Source of the DNA: Sulfurimonas sp. SAG-AH-194-I05
GTDB taxonomy: Bacteria; Campylobacterota; Campylobacteria; Campylobacterales; Sulfurimonadaceae
Assembly: GCF_029215955.1 (NCBI RefSeq)
Contig: NZ_JAEMVA010000003.1
Location: forward strand, 1-64,000
DNA length: 64,000 bases
Reading direction: 5' to 3'
Below, piece by piece: positions 1 through 7,872 of the stretch. The notes below the pieces were generated by a model. That model ran no database searches and was not told the origin of the DNA. It was given only the letters and a program-made list of their open reading frames with translations. A program made the translations under genes and the position numbers. Position 1 is the stretch's first letter. Every line of letters begins with the position of its first letter.

Positions 1-34
1 AGGGGATATAATGATTATCTATCATTAAAATCAT
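1..34 (-). CDS. 5' end of an unidentified protein gene, cut by the window edge
   Basis: Only eleven codons are inside the window, reading MILMIDNHYIP. The start is supported by a Shine-Dalgarno sequence (GAGGAAA, plus-strand positions 44-50) nine bases upstream and by a -10-like TATAAT further upstream at 73-78. The opening residues resemble the N-terminus of glutamine amidotransferases of the PabA/TrpG type, but the Asn-Tyr-Asp-Ser segment expected next is not there, so I do not assign a function. Confidence 0.35.
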   Translation of the reverse strand, partial: MILMIDNHYIP

Positions 35-72
35 TTTTTATTATTTCCTCGGAATTTCTAACTTTTAGCAAC

Positions 73-78
73 ATTATA
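73..78 (-). promoter_or_regulatory. Probable sigma-70 -10 box for the gene leaving the left edge
   Basis: On the minus strand the sequence reads GTGTGTATAATG, an extended -10 match, about 40 bases before the ATG at 34. I see no good -35 box, which is usual for vegetative promoters in this phylum. Position and orientation fit only the truncated leftward gene. Confidence 0.35.
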
Positions 79-145
79 CACACTATTTTATTGCCCTGCT
101 TCTCAGGTCTTCATTTTTACTAGAAAACACTTAGTTTCCTTAAAA

Positions 146-286
146 TTAAAGCTCAGAATTTTCTTCAGTATCCTCAGCTTCTATTGTAAACTCCAAATTC
201 ATTTCATAATCGCTTTCATTTCCATAATCATAACCGTAGTCACAATCAATCTCTTCGTCTTCTCTATCATCAATATAAACTAACAT
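146..286 (-). CDS. Small highly acidic hypothetical protein (46 aa)
   Basis: An ATG at 284-286 follows an AAAGGAT ribosome-binding site at good spacing and opens 46 codons ending in TAA. The product is extremely acidic (about 19 Asp/Glu and a single Arg) with several Tyr residues, one Cys, no signal peptide and no hydrophobic segment. I do not recognise a family. It lies alone between the truncated gene at the left edge and the permease gene, all on the minus strand. The good ribosome-binding site and clean coding frame argue for a real gene; the short length keeps confidence moderate. Such anionic proteins can be DNA mimics or small inhibitors, but nothing here shows that. Confidence 0.5.
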   Translation of the reverse strand: MLVYIDDREDEEIDCDYGYDYGNESDYEMNLEFTIEAEDTEENSEL

Positions 287-341
287 GATAAATCCTTTTA
301 TCTATAGTGTTATAAATATATCGTGTATTTTGAAAATTTAT

Positions 342-1139
342 TTAATTTTGAATCTGTTTTTTATTTGTTAATTGCTGTAAATAGTTAGAAATATTTATAA
401 GTGAGAATGTCACAAGAAAAATCATAAATCCTGGAAAAAAACTAACCCACCATGCGATTTCTATGACGTCTTTGCCTCCACTTAAAATCGTTCCCCAACT
501 CATTTGAGGGGCAACTATTCCTAGACCTAAAAAACTAAGCCCTGACTCGGCTAAAATTGCACCGCCAACACCAAAAGTAAAACTTACAAAATATATGGGA
601 GCTAAAATTGGAGCATAATATTTAAATAAAATTTTTACTTTACTTACTTTTGCAATGTTGAGTATTTTAATATAAGGCTGAGAGTTCAACTTAAAACTTT
701 CTGATCGAATAAGTCTTGCCGTTGTCATCCAACCTGTAATAGAAATAATAACAATAAGTACCAATGCCGAAGCATTTACATAACTCACTAAAGCTAAAAG
801 AAGAAAAAAAGTAGGGAAGGTTAAAAAAAGATCGACAGTGACTATAAATATTTTATCAACATTCCCACGAAAGTAGCCTGCTATCGAACCAAAGATAAGA
901 CCTATGACTGAAGCAATTAAAGCACTACCTACTCCAATAGTAAGTGACACTTTCCCTCCGTCAATAAGTCGAGCTAAAACATCTCTTCCTAGTCTATCTG
1001 TACCAAAATAATATTCATAGCAAGGAGCAACTAAAATAGAGTCTACATTTAAGGCATGAGAATCTATACTATAAAAATAATTGCCAAAAAAAGAGAATAA
1101 AAAAATAAAAAATAAAATAGTTACACTGAAGTATGGCAT
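342..1139 (-). CDS. ABC transporter permease, DppC/OppC family
   Basis: 265 residues with an N-terminal membrane anchor, the family signature FGTDRLGRDV at about residues 45-54, four to five further membrane helices, and the conserved ESGLSFLGLG near residues 198-207. It is therefore the C-type inner-membrane permease of a peptide/nickel-type ABC importer. The cytoplasmic EAA loop (about 157-180) is degenerate: the usual Ala-Leu-Gly-Ala-Ser core reads Ala-Lys-Val-Ser, so contact with the ATPase may be atypical. No binding protein, DppB partner or ATPase gene is adjacent; the neighbour upstream is flgK, 16 bases away. An AAGGAT box precedes the ATG. Partners may be just outside the window or elsewhere in the chromosome. 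Confidence 0.85.
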   Translation of the reverse strand: MPYFSVTILFFIFLFSFFGNYFYSIDSHALNVDSILVAPCYEYYFGTDRLGRDVLARLIDGGKVSLTIGVGSALIASVIGLIFGSIAGYFRGNVDKIFIVTVDLFLTFPTFFLLLALVSYVNASALVLIVIISITGWMTTARLIRSESFKLNSQPYIKILNIAKVSKVKILFKYYAPILAPIYFVSFTFGVGGAILAESGLSFLGLGIVAPQMSWGTILSGGKDVIEIAWWVSFFPGFMIFLVTFSLINISNYLQQLTNKKQIQN

Positions 1140-1155
1140 AAGAGTTAAACTATCC

Positions 1156-3036
1156 TTACTGTTTTATACCAAGTAATGTTTGCATCATTTGATCTATGGT
1201 TGTAATAATCTTTGCTGCGGCACCATAAGAAGTTTGGTAACGTATTAAATTTGTCATCTCTTCATCAATACTAACTTTAGAAGTCGATGCATACTCTATT
1301 TCAATAGCATTAAATTGTGCAGCAATAGTTTCATTTCTTAAAATTGCTGAATTTGTTGCTGTACCGACCTCAGTAGCTATAATATCAAACATCCCATAAA
1401 TTGTAGTATTTACACTTGAAGAACCAACTTTAAATTCAATATTTTCAAACTGCTGTTGCACCATATTTAACGCTAAAGAACTATCTCCCGATATAGAAGT
1501 TTTCCCGCCAGATAAAGTAGTTGGGTCAGACTTAATGCTAAAATTTACATCAATAGAACTCGCACTATCCCCATCAAAAAATCTATGCATACCTAAGGCA
1601 CCTGCAAAATTTGTCCCAGAATCAAAAGAATCATCAGTTAAAGTGTCTTCTATTGCGAAGGTGTACCCTTTAGACTCAAAAGCAGCGTCCATTGTAAATT
1701 CTACTGCTCTATCACCACTTGCATATGTAGCAAAGTTAAAGTTAAGCATATCATCTATATCATTGTTCGCATTTCCATCTGCATTATCATCTATTTGTGC
1801 ATTCATTTGCGCTTCAATAGAGTTCGTATCTGTTGTACCACTCATAGTAGTCGCAAAATCAATCTTTATTTCTCTTTTTCCCGCTACATTTCCATCAATG
1901 TCATATACTATTAGGTTAAATGACCCTTCTTTAACATTAAGACCAGAACTCGTTATCGGTGTAGTGTCATTTAATTCGATGGTATTAGAAGTCATTCTCG
2001 TTGTTGCGCTTGAAGCATAAATATTATTTGTTGATTCAATAAGTGTTGCTGCAAAAGAATCAAGTTGTGCAATAGTATTTTGCAAAATTCCATCTTTAGG
2101 AACTCCACTTGTTGTGTCAATAGCACCACCACGGAGGGTCATTAATGCACCTATTTTCCCACCGTTTAACTTTTCTTCTAAGGGAACTAACACACCATCT
2201 TCTCTTTCAAAAGAAATTTCATAAAATCCGCTAGCATTCTTTTCATTTGAAACAGTTATTGGATGGTAACTCGTACCATCTACTAAGTTAAATCCATTTA
2301 TACTGACTGTATAACTACCAGTTTTTGTATTTGATGAACTATCGATTTGTATATTTGAAGTTAATTGATCCCGCGATGTCGTTGCCCCAATAAGTCGTGC
2401 TAAGTCCCTCTCGATAACGTTTCTTTTGTCTCTTAAATCATTCGCATCATACAAATCTCCAGATTCTGCTGTATCTATTGCTTGATTTATTTGCGTTAAT
2501 TCTTTTGCTAAAGTATTCACTTCGTCAACATTCACTTTAATTTTGTCATTAAGTTCTAATTGTAATGTTTTAACTTGATCTTGTGTATAGTTAATATGTT
2601 GCGATAAAATGTCAGCTTGTTTTACTAAGGCTAATTTTATAGACTCATTATCAGGATTATCTCCAAATGATTGCCACATGTTATAGTATTCTTGTAAATC
2701 TGACTTGATACCCACATCATCAATTTCAGGAAAATACGTTGATAATTTTTCTAAAGTACCTTTTTCTAATTCTACATATTCTTTTTTTGTATAAGAATCC
2801 GTATATCTATCAAAAACAAAGTTATCAAAAACTCGTTTAATTGTTTGAATTTCAACACCATTACCAACATTACCTGGGTTTAATGAGAGTGGAGTTGCTG
2901 ATGATTGAATGACTCTTTGTCTTGTATAACCATCAGTTTCAGCATTAGCAATATTATTTCCGGTGGTATTAATACCAACTTGCGCTGCATTTAAACCTGA
3001 GTAACCAATTCCAAGAGAGTTAAATATAGAAGCCAT
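1156..3036 (-). CDS. flgK: Flagellar hook-associated protein 1 FlgK
   Basis: 626 residues. The N-terminus (SLGIGYSGLNAAQVGINTTG, then NNIANAETDGYTRQRV) is the classic FlgK/rod-hook motif that forms the D0 coiled coil, and the C-terminus (MTNLIRYQTSYGAAAKIITT) is the matching helical half. The middle is the variable surface-exposed part. FlgK forms the first junction ring between hook and filament and is exported by the flagellar type III system, which explains the lack of a signal peptide. It follows the flgN-like gene by one base, so chaperone and substrate are made from one transcript that probably starts at the FliA promoter before flgM. Confidence 0.97.
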   Translation of the reverse strand: MASIFNSLGIGYSGLNAAQVGINTTGNNIANAETDGYTRQRVIQSSATPLSLNPGNVGNGVEIQTIKRVFDNFVFDRYTDSYTKKEYVELEKGTLEKLSTYFPEIDDVGIKSDLQEYYNMWQSFGDNPDNESIKLALVKQADILSQHINYTQDQVKTLQLELNDKIKVNVDEVNTLAKELTQINQAIDTAESGDLYDANDLRDKRNVIERDLARLIGATTSRDQLTSNIQIDSSSNTKTGSYTVSINGFNLVDGTSYHPITVSNEKNASGFYEISFEREDGVLVPLEEKLNGGKIGALMTLRGGAIDTTSGVPKDGILQNTIAQLDSFAATLIESTNNIYASSATTRMTSNTIELNDTTPITSSGLNVKEGSFNLIVYDIDGNVAGKREIKIDFATTMSGTTDTNSIEAQMNAQIDDNADGNANNDIDDMLNFNFATYASGDRAVEFTMDAAFESKGYTFAIEDTLTDDSFDSGTNFAGALGMHRFFDGDSASSIDVNFSIKSDPTTLSGGKTSISGDSSLALNMVQQQFENIEFKVGSSSVNTTIYGMFDIIATEVGTATNSAILRNETIAAQFNAIEIEYASTSKVSIDEEMTNLIRYQTSYGAAAKIITTIDQMMQTLLGIKQ

Positions 3037-3037
3037 C

Positions 3038-3466
3038 TTACACTCTCACTTCCAAAATAGATGCACTCTTTGATGCTACTTTGTTGTACCCTTGCATTTC
3101 TGTTGGTACTAATCTTTCTAAAAATGTATTATATAAATGACTTACACTAAGAACAAATTTTGCATATTTTTTATTTACATCTCGAAGGTTGGATAATTCT
3201 TGTTTTAATGCATCAAGAGCAGAATGTTGTTCAGCATTTAAAAGTTCAGGAAGGTCTGTGTCTGGGTGTGTTGTCATGAGAGTAGATATTTCATGATCTA
3301 TCATTGCTTTTTTTGTTTCGAAGCTTTTTAACTTTTCTTCTTTTAATGATAGTCTTTCAAATTGTTGTTCATTTTTAGCTTCTTTAATATCTGCTATATC
3401 TGATTCTGTAATGTTAATTAAGTCCCTTAAGTCACCTAAGGCACCTTGTAAATGATGAGACAACAT
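3038..3466 (-). CDS. FlgN-like flagellar export chaperone
   Basis: 142 residues, almost wholly helical and charged, with heptad-like stretches and no signal or membrane segment. Sequence similarity to enterobacterial FlgN is not obvious by eye, but the size, helical make-up and position between flgM and flgK (stop codon one base before the flgK ATG) are those of the FlgN chaperone, which binds FlgK/FlgL and delivers them to the export gate. A strong GAGGAAA ribosome-binding site precedes the ATG. The function is inferred mainly from context. Confidence 0.7.
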   Translation of the reverse strand: MLSHHLQGALGDLRDLINITESDIADIKEAKNEQQFERLSLKEEKLKSFETKKAMIDHEISTLMTTHPDTDLPELLNAEQHSALDALKQELSNLRDVNKKYAKFVLSVSHLYNTFLERLVPTEMQGYNKVASKSASILEVRV

Positions 3467-3495
3467 ATCTTTTCCTCTAACTTTATTAATAATTT

Positions 3496-3705
3496 CTACA
3501 GTAATTCATCAGCTATTTTTTCTGATAATGCCTGTAAATTTATTTTATATTCTCCAGCTTCAAGAGCTACTTTAATTTGTTCTACCTTGCTTGTATCCCC
3601 TTGCGAGGATATATTTGTTCCTGCTTTTTTACTTGCCTCTTTTGAATCGGGCAAATTGTTTGTATAAGCATTACGAATAGCAGGACTATTAACCTGTGAT
3701 ATCAT
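3496..3705 (-). CDS. flgM: Anti-sigma-28 factor FlgM
   Basis: 69 residues, the short form typical of Campylobacterota. The N-terminal half is rich in Ser, Ala, Lys and Asn and likely disordered. The C-terminal half (VEQIKVALEAGEYKINLQAL, then SEKIADELL) matches the FlgM sigma-binding helices. It holds FliA inactive until the hook is complete, and is then exported or released. The gene has an AAAGGAT ribosome-binding site and a FliA-type -10 element (3738-3745) upstream, so it appears to be under its own target sigma factor. It heads the flgM-flgN-flgK group. Confidence 0.92.
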   Translation of the reverse strand: MISQVNSPAIRNAYTNNLPDSKEASKKAGTNISSQGDTSKVEQIKVALEAGEYKINLQALSEKIADELL

Positions 3706-3737
3706 AATTTATCCTTTATAGTTTTTCTCATATAACT

Positions 3738-3745
3738 ATATCGGC
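3738..3745 (-). promoter_or_regulatory. FliA (sigma-28) type -10 element upstream of flgM
   Basis: On the minus strand this reads GCCGATAT, seven of eight matches to the sigma-28 -10 consensus GCCGATAA, about 33 bases before the flgM ATG. A TAAA upstream could serve as the -35 core, with shorter spacing than in E. coli. Control of flgM, flgN and flgK by FliA is the usual arrangement for late flagellar genes. Confidence 0.65.
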
Positions 3746-3757
3746 AAATCCGTAAAT

Positions 3758-4054
3758 TTATGAAGTTTTTTGACTCAAAAAATCATATAACATTTGCGAA
3801 AAACCAAAGCCTCCTGCACTTGCTTTTGAGAGTTCATCTCTATACATCGATTTGTATATTTTTTCACCAGGATCATTCTGCTCTGTAAAAAGATTTTTCT
3901 CATCTTTCATAGCATTATCCATTAACATTTTAATTATTACTGACTCAAAAGCATCCGTTTGCTCACGTAACTCAGCATTCTCCGCTTTAGGGTCAATACG
4001 AGGTACAGTATGCTGTTGTGATGCTATATTTATTGCACTTGGTGAATAACTCAT
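3758..4054 (-). CDS. flgJ: Rod-binding protein, FlgJ N-terminal-domain type
   Basis: 98 residues matching the N-terminal rod-binding domain of FlgJ (FESVIIKMLMDNAMKDEKNL, then the Gly-Phe-Gly-Phe segment near the end). This domain caps and scaffolds the growing flagellar rod in the periplasm. The C-terminal muramidase domain of enterobacterial FlgJ is absent, as is normal in this phylum, so peptidoglycan opening must be done by another protein. The ATG overlaps the flgI stop codon by one base (TAATG), implying translational coupling to flgI. Confidence 0.88.
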   Translation of the reverse strand: MSYSPSAINIASQQHTVPRIDPKAENAELREQTDAFESVIIKMLMDNAMKDEKNLFTEQNDPGEKIYKSMYRDELSKASAGGFGFSQMLYDFLSQKTS

Positions 4055-5100
4055 TATATTACCTTTAAGTCTGCAGAAATACTTCCTGCACTTTTCATCG
4101 TTTCAAGTATAGAAATTATGTCTTTAGGAGTTGCACCCAACTTTTGAAGGGAACGGACAAGGTTTGCAACCGTTGTCGTACCTGTTTTCGTGTAAAGTTC
4201 ATTTTCATTTAAACCAATAACAAGAGAATCGTCTACTACAATTGCACCTTCAGGTTGATTAGGAGTATCTGATTCCATAATTTTAATCGTTATGTCGCCA
4301 TGCGTTAAAATTATTGGTCTTATCTCTATTCCTATTCCAGCAATAATAGTTCCGGTTCTCTCATTAATAATTATTTTGTTCTTCGTAGTGTAGTCCATAT
4401 CTATATCTTCTACTTCTGCTAGAAATTCAATCATTGATTTATCTTCTGGTTTTTTTAGCTTTATCGTTCGAGGGTCAAGAGCTACAGCAACTTTAGTACT
4501 ATACATGCTATTTATAGCTTTTTGAACAGCTACTGCATTTTTAAAATTTGCTTCTTTTAAAGAAAGTGTTGCATACTCTTGATGATAAAGGTCTATTTTA
4601 ATTTCACGTTCAACTAAACCGCCACCATATACTAAACCAACAGTTGGATGAGACGCACTTCCTGCACCTTTTTCATTTTTACCACCAATACTTACTGGGC
4701 CTTGTGCTAAAGCATAAATTTTTCCATCCACCCCTTTTAAAGGTGTCATAAGCAATGTACCACCCTCTAAGGATTTTGCATCACCTATAGAAGAGACTGT
4801 AATATCAAACTGATCACCTTGACGAGAAAATGGTTTAAGCTTTGCTGTTACAACAACAGCAGCAACATTCTTTGACTTAATGTCTATTGTTTTCATATCT
4901 ATATTCATAGATTTTAACATATTTGCAATTGATTGGAGTGTAAATTTTGAAGTAGTACCATCACCAGTCTTTTTAAGACCAACAACAAGAGAGTAACCTA
5001 TAATCTGATTATCACGAACACCAACGATATTTGCTACATCATTGATTTTTGCAGCATGTGCATACATGCTAAAAAGTAAAAAAAACATAATTGTTCGCAT
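4054..5100 (-). CDS. flgI: Flagellar P-ring protein FlgI
   Basis: 348 residues with a short signal peptide (residues 1-16) followed by the highly conserved FlgI body: DVANIVGVRDNQIIGYSLVV, GLKKTGDGT, and near the C-terminus NLVRSLQKLGATPKDIISIL. FlgI polymerises in the periplasm to form the P-ring bushing around the rod. Length and conservation are normal. The Shine-Dalgarno AAGGATT is one arm of a 7-bp inverted repeat (5105-5125). It is followed directly by flgJ. Confidence 0.97.
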   Translation of the reverse strand: MRTIMFFLLFSMYAHAAKINDVANIVGVRDNQIIGYSLVVGLKKTGDGTTSKFTLQSIANMLKSMNIDMKTIDIKSKNVAAVVVTAKLKPFSRQGDQFDITVSSIGDAKSLEGGTLLMTPLKGVDGKIYALAQGPVSIGGKNEKGAGSASHPTVGLVYGGGLVEREIKIDLYHQEYATLSLKEANFKNAVAVQKAINSMYSTKVAVALDPRTIKLKKPEDKSMIEFLAEVEDIDMDYTTKNKIIINERTGTIIAGIGIEIRPIILTHGDITIKIMESDTPNQPEGAIVVDDSLVIGLNENELYTKTGTTTVANLVRSLQKLGATPKDIISILETMKSAGSISADLKVI

Positions 5101-5104
5101 AATG

Positions 5105-5125
5105 AATCCTTGTTAAGTAAGGATT
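5105..5125 (-). promoter_or_regulatory. Inverted repeat covering the flgI ribosome-binding site
   Basis: AATCCTT and AAGGATT pair perfectly around a 7-base loop. In the flgI mRNA the right arm is the Shine-Dalgarno sequence, so the hairpin would hide it. There is no T-run after the hairpin, which argues against an rsmD terminator. Confidence 0.4.
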
Positions 5126-5136
5126 TATAGCAATAA

Positions 5137-5736
5137 TTATTCCAATATTCTATCTTCTAGGTATGTCAAACTTGTATTTCCAAATTTTTTAGATTTTTTT
5201 ATCTTAAATGTACCAATAGTTGAAGGAACTTCTAGTCCTGTCATGTGTTCAATAACAATTAATTTTACATACTGAGAATCTAGCGAAATAATGAGTCGCA
5301 ACATTTTTTCATAAATATCTTCCATTCCTTCACGAATACTAAAAGGTGGATCTATATAAATATATGCCTGTGTATCACGTCTTTTAAGTTCTTTCATAAC
5401 AGCAGTTATATTCACAAAACTATCTCCGCTATAAACTTCACATGCATGTGGATCAGTTTGATTAATATTTTCTTTCAAAACTTTTAAAGCTTCTCTATCT
5501 TTTTCCATAAACATAATCTTAGAAGCACCGCGACTTAAGGCTTCGAGACCAATGGAGCCACTTCCGGAGAAAACTTCAACAAAAGTAGCATCTATAATAT
5601 CAAACTGAATTGTATTAAAAAAAGATTCTAAAACAATAGACTTAGAACTTCGTGTTGTAACAGATGATGGTAATTTCAAGGTTTTACCCTTGAATTTTCC
5701 CATAATAATTTTTTTTGTTATTGGCTTATTTTTCAT
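5137..5736 (-). CDS. rsmD: 16S rRNA (guanine(966)-N(2))-methyltransferase RsmD
   Basis: 199 residues of a Rossmann-type SAM methyltransferase. Motif I appears as EVFSGSGSIGLEALSRGA and the N6/N2-methyltransferase catalytic motif as YIDPPF. The N-terminal segment MGKFKGKTLKLP followed by TTRSSKSIVLE is the RsmD signature for substrate contact. It methylates G966 of 16S rRNA on the small subunit. The start at 5736 overlaps the end of the preceding gene by 11 bases; an internal ATG eleven codons later is possible, but the longer form fits the family better. Confidence 0.93.
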   Translation of the reverse strand: MKNKPITKKIIMGKFKGKTLKLPSSVTTRSSKSIVLESFFNTIQFDIIDATFVEVFSGSGSIGLEALSRGASKIMFMEKDREALKVLKENINQTDPHACEVYSGDSFVNITAVMKELKRRDTQAYIYIDPPFSIREGMEDIYEKMLRLIISLDSQYVKLIVIEHMTGLEVPSTIGTFKIKKSKKFGNTSLTYLEDRILE

Positions 5737-6100
5737 AAAATGCTTTAACCGCTTTTAAAATATTTTCTTTATATTCTTGTGTTAAAAAATCTATACGATT
5801 TTCTAAAATATCAAAATTCAGAGGTTCATCTATATCTATCACTTCCTCTTTTTTCTTATGTATATTTCTACTAAGAGTTTGATACTTGTTTTCTAAAGAT
5901 AAGATCAATTGTGACTTTGAAAATGGTTTTGTTAAGTCCGAGTCAGAAGCACTAGAAATATAAAAACATCGCGTATCTTCTAGGCACTCTTCATCGCGTA
6001 TTAAGATATCGCACTGTTTTGAAGAACTCAAATAACGTGTTAAAAAAATCTCTAATGATTTTTGTAATAAAGGGGACTTACATTCAACAGCTACTCTCAC
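5726..6100 (-). CDS. Degenerate receiver-like domain protein (hypothetical)
   Basis: 124 residues starting at a GTG with an AAGGATAAAAA leader. The pattern of short strands and helices, the acidic DILIRDEE segment, the FYISSAS strand and the DLTKPFSKSQLILSLE ending look like a response-regulator receiver domain whose Lys-Pro motif is kept. A proper phospho-acceptor aspartate is not obvious, so it is probably a pseudo-receiver with a charged helical tail. It overlaps rsmD and lies 3 bases from the exonuclease gene, apparently one operon. No function can be given. Confidence 0.6.
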   Translation of the reverse strand: MRVAVECKSPLLQKSLEIFLTRYLSSSKQCDILIRDEECLEDTRCFYISSASDSDLTKPFSKSQLILSLENKYQTLSRNIHKKKEEVIDIDEPLNFDILENRIDFLTQEYKENILKAVKAFYEK

Positions 6101-6103
6101 TTT

Positions 6104-6820
6104 TTATCCTTGTAAATTATGTACGATACTATAGCGTAAATCTTCATCTAAATCAGAAATAGAGTTAAGCATCCATTCTATATAACTTCTATCATACGTA
6201 GTGATTTCTTCTATATATCTTCCTTCATATTTACCAAAAGGAAACTTGTGTAAAAGTACATTTTTAAAACTAAGTGCACACATATCTTCTATTGTTTTCA
6301 TTTTTTGCAAGTAATGAAAAAGCAACTTTAAAACTACTGTATCTGCAATAGCATTATGTGCAATTATTTCCTCTTTAATTCCACATGCAGAGGCTTCTTC
6401 TTTTTCATATTTGTAGAGCTTTAAATCATAACGTAACACTTGTAATGCGTACGATTCACAGCCTTCTATTAAATGTTTAGATACGCGTAATGTATCTAAA
6501 AGTAAACCTTTAAACTCATATCCACATGCTAAAAGTTTTTTCATATCGAATCCAATATTATGCCCAACTATAATAGTACTTTCATTATTATGCTCTTGTA
6601 AAAATTGATAAATATCACTTTGTAACACACACTTTTCGCCTCGAATCATTTCATTTGTAATATGATGTATACTTGATGCCTTTGGTGGAATTTTTTTTCC
6701 CTCATCTACAAGTTCGTATAATGATTTAAACGTACTTTTTTCTTCATAGATAATAGCTAAGGAACATATTTTATCATCCACTTCGAGACCTGTTGTTTCT
6801 ACATCTAAAAAGATTAACAT
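6104..6820 (-). CDS. DnaQ-like 3'-5' exonuclease family protein
   Basis: 238 residues. The N-terminal exonuclease domain shows Exo I as LDVETTGL (residues 5-12), Exo II as VGHNIGFDMK and Exo III as HNAIADTVVLKLL, so the catalytic acidic residues (D6, E8 and later Asp) and the His are present. About 60 C-terminal residues (FKNVLLHKFPFGKYEGRYIE, then YDRSYIEWMLNSI) form the small extra domain often seen in stand-alone exonucleases of this type. It could be the proofreading epsilon subunit or a separate single-strand exonuclease; sequence alone does not decide. Confidence 0.85.
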   Translation of the reverse strand: MLIFLDVETTGLEVDDKICSLAIIYEEKSTFKSLYELVDEGKKIPPKASSIHHITNEMIRGEKCVLQSDIYQFLQEHNNESTIIVGHNIGFDMKKLLACGYEFKGLLLDTLRVSKHLIEGCESYALQVLRYDLKLYKYEKEEASACGIKEEIIAHNAIADTVVLKLLFHYLQKMKTIEDMCALSFKNVLLHKFPFGKYEGRYIEEITTYDRSYIEWMLNSISDLDEDLRYSIVHNLQG

Positions 6821-7353
6821 TTAACTATCCTTACTTTTTTACATCGAGAACTCATTAAAATAAAAGAAAAATATCCTGCAATTAAAATAAAAAGATATAA
6901 ATAATATATACTAAACCATCCAAAAAGGCTCATCTCATCGGTCAAAATATACACAAAAGCAAGTCCAAAAATAATCTCAACAACTACAAGCCATATTATT
7001 AAGAAAAGCCACTTCCTCCATACTTTAATAATGTCACCGTAGCCTATAACTAAAATAACTTCAGTAGAATTACATTCTAAAAGCTTAAGTTCATATCCTG
7101 AAATGGAGGTATTGAAAATATATTTTATACTCGTAAATAAACTAAAGAAGAGTAAAAAGCTCCATACAATTGGAAACCAAAAAATAAAAATACGTATCAA
7201 AGCTTCTTGAATCTCTGGATTAAGAGAAGGTGATCCTAAATTTACATACAAGTACATCGTAATAAATACAGAAATAATAGTAGAAATAAATATACTAAAC
7301 AAGCTTACATGAGCCACCCATCGTAGCCACAAAAATAAATAAAACTTTTTCAT
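6814..7353 (-). CDS. Four-helix membrane protein of unknown function
   Basis: 179 residues with four strongly hydrophobic segments (about 8-35, 52-77, 112-135 and 143-165) and a basic C-terminus. The loop between helices 2 and 3 is about 30 residues and mildly charged. No family motif is recognised. It overlaps the downstream exonuclease gene by 7 bases, and its ATG overlaps the upstream stop codon (ATGA), so it is translated as part of the block from 7775 to 5137. Confidence 0.7.
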   Translation of the reverse strand: MKKFYLFLWLRWVAHVSLFSIFISTIISVFITMYLYVNLGSPSLNPEIQEALIRIFIFWFPIVWSFLLFFSLFTSIKYIFNTSISGYELKLLECNSTEVILVIGYGDIIKVWRKWLFLIIWLVVVEIIFGLAFVYILTDEMSLFGWFSIYYLYLFILIAGYFSFILMSSRCKKVRIVKC

Positions 7354-7775
7354 TCTTTTGCTAAATCATTTACAATAGCATTATAATGAACTAAAGTCAT
7401 AAAGCTTTTTTCTAATCTGTAGCGAACAACAAATTCTACAATAGAGTCTTTGAGTCCCACTTCTACAGTTTCAGCACGACCAAAGTAACCTAAAGAAATA
7501 TTTTTCGACTTTATCACTGCTTCTTTATCATAAGATATCGCTAAAATTTGTAAGTACCTACCCTCTTTTACTTCTCCTAATGTTTCTTGAACCAAAGAAG
7601 CACCCGACAAATTAATTGCTTTAAAATCAAAGAGGTTCTCAAAACTTTCAACTTTTTCGCCTATATTTAAAGAAATAAACAGTTTTTCTAAAAGTTTCAT
7701 ATTTTCTTTTCTAGCTAATTCATAGCTAGATATTTGATTTGTCAAATTTTTTAATCTATCAAGTGCTGAACTCAT
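7350..7775 (-). CDS. Conserved-looking hypothetical cytoplasmic protein (141 aa)
   Basis: I place the start at the ATG at 7773-7775 because GAGAGGAAATATA precedes it at ideal spacing; a longer frame back to 7829 has no such signal. The product begins MSSALDRLKNLTNQISSYEL, has a helical N-terminal third and a beta-rich remainder, no signal peptide and no membrane segment. No family is recognised. It is the first gene of the leftward block and is divergent from murA. Confidence 0.65.
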   Translation of the reverse strand: MSSALDRLKNLTNQISSYELARKENMKLLEKLFISLNIGEKVESFENLFDFKAINLSGASLVQETLGEVKEGRYLQILAISYDKEAVIKSKNISLGYFGRAETVEVGLKDSIVEFVVRYRLEKSFMTLVHYNAIVNDLAKE

Positions 7776-7872
7776 TATATTTCCTCTCTTATATTCATAT
7801 AGAATTATATCAAAAATGCAATTAACCAAGTTTGTAGTATAATAAGTCTATATTAGAGAACAAAAGAGAGCA

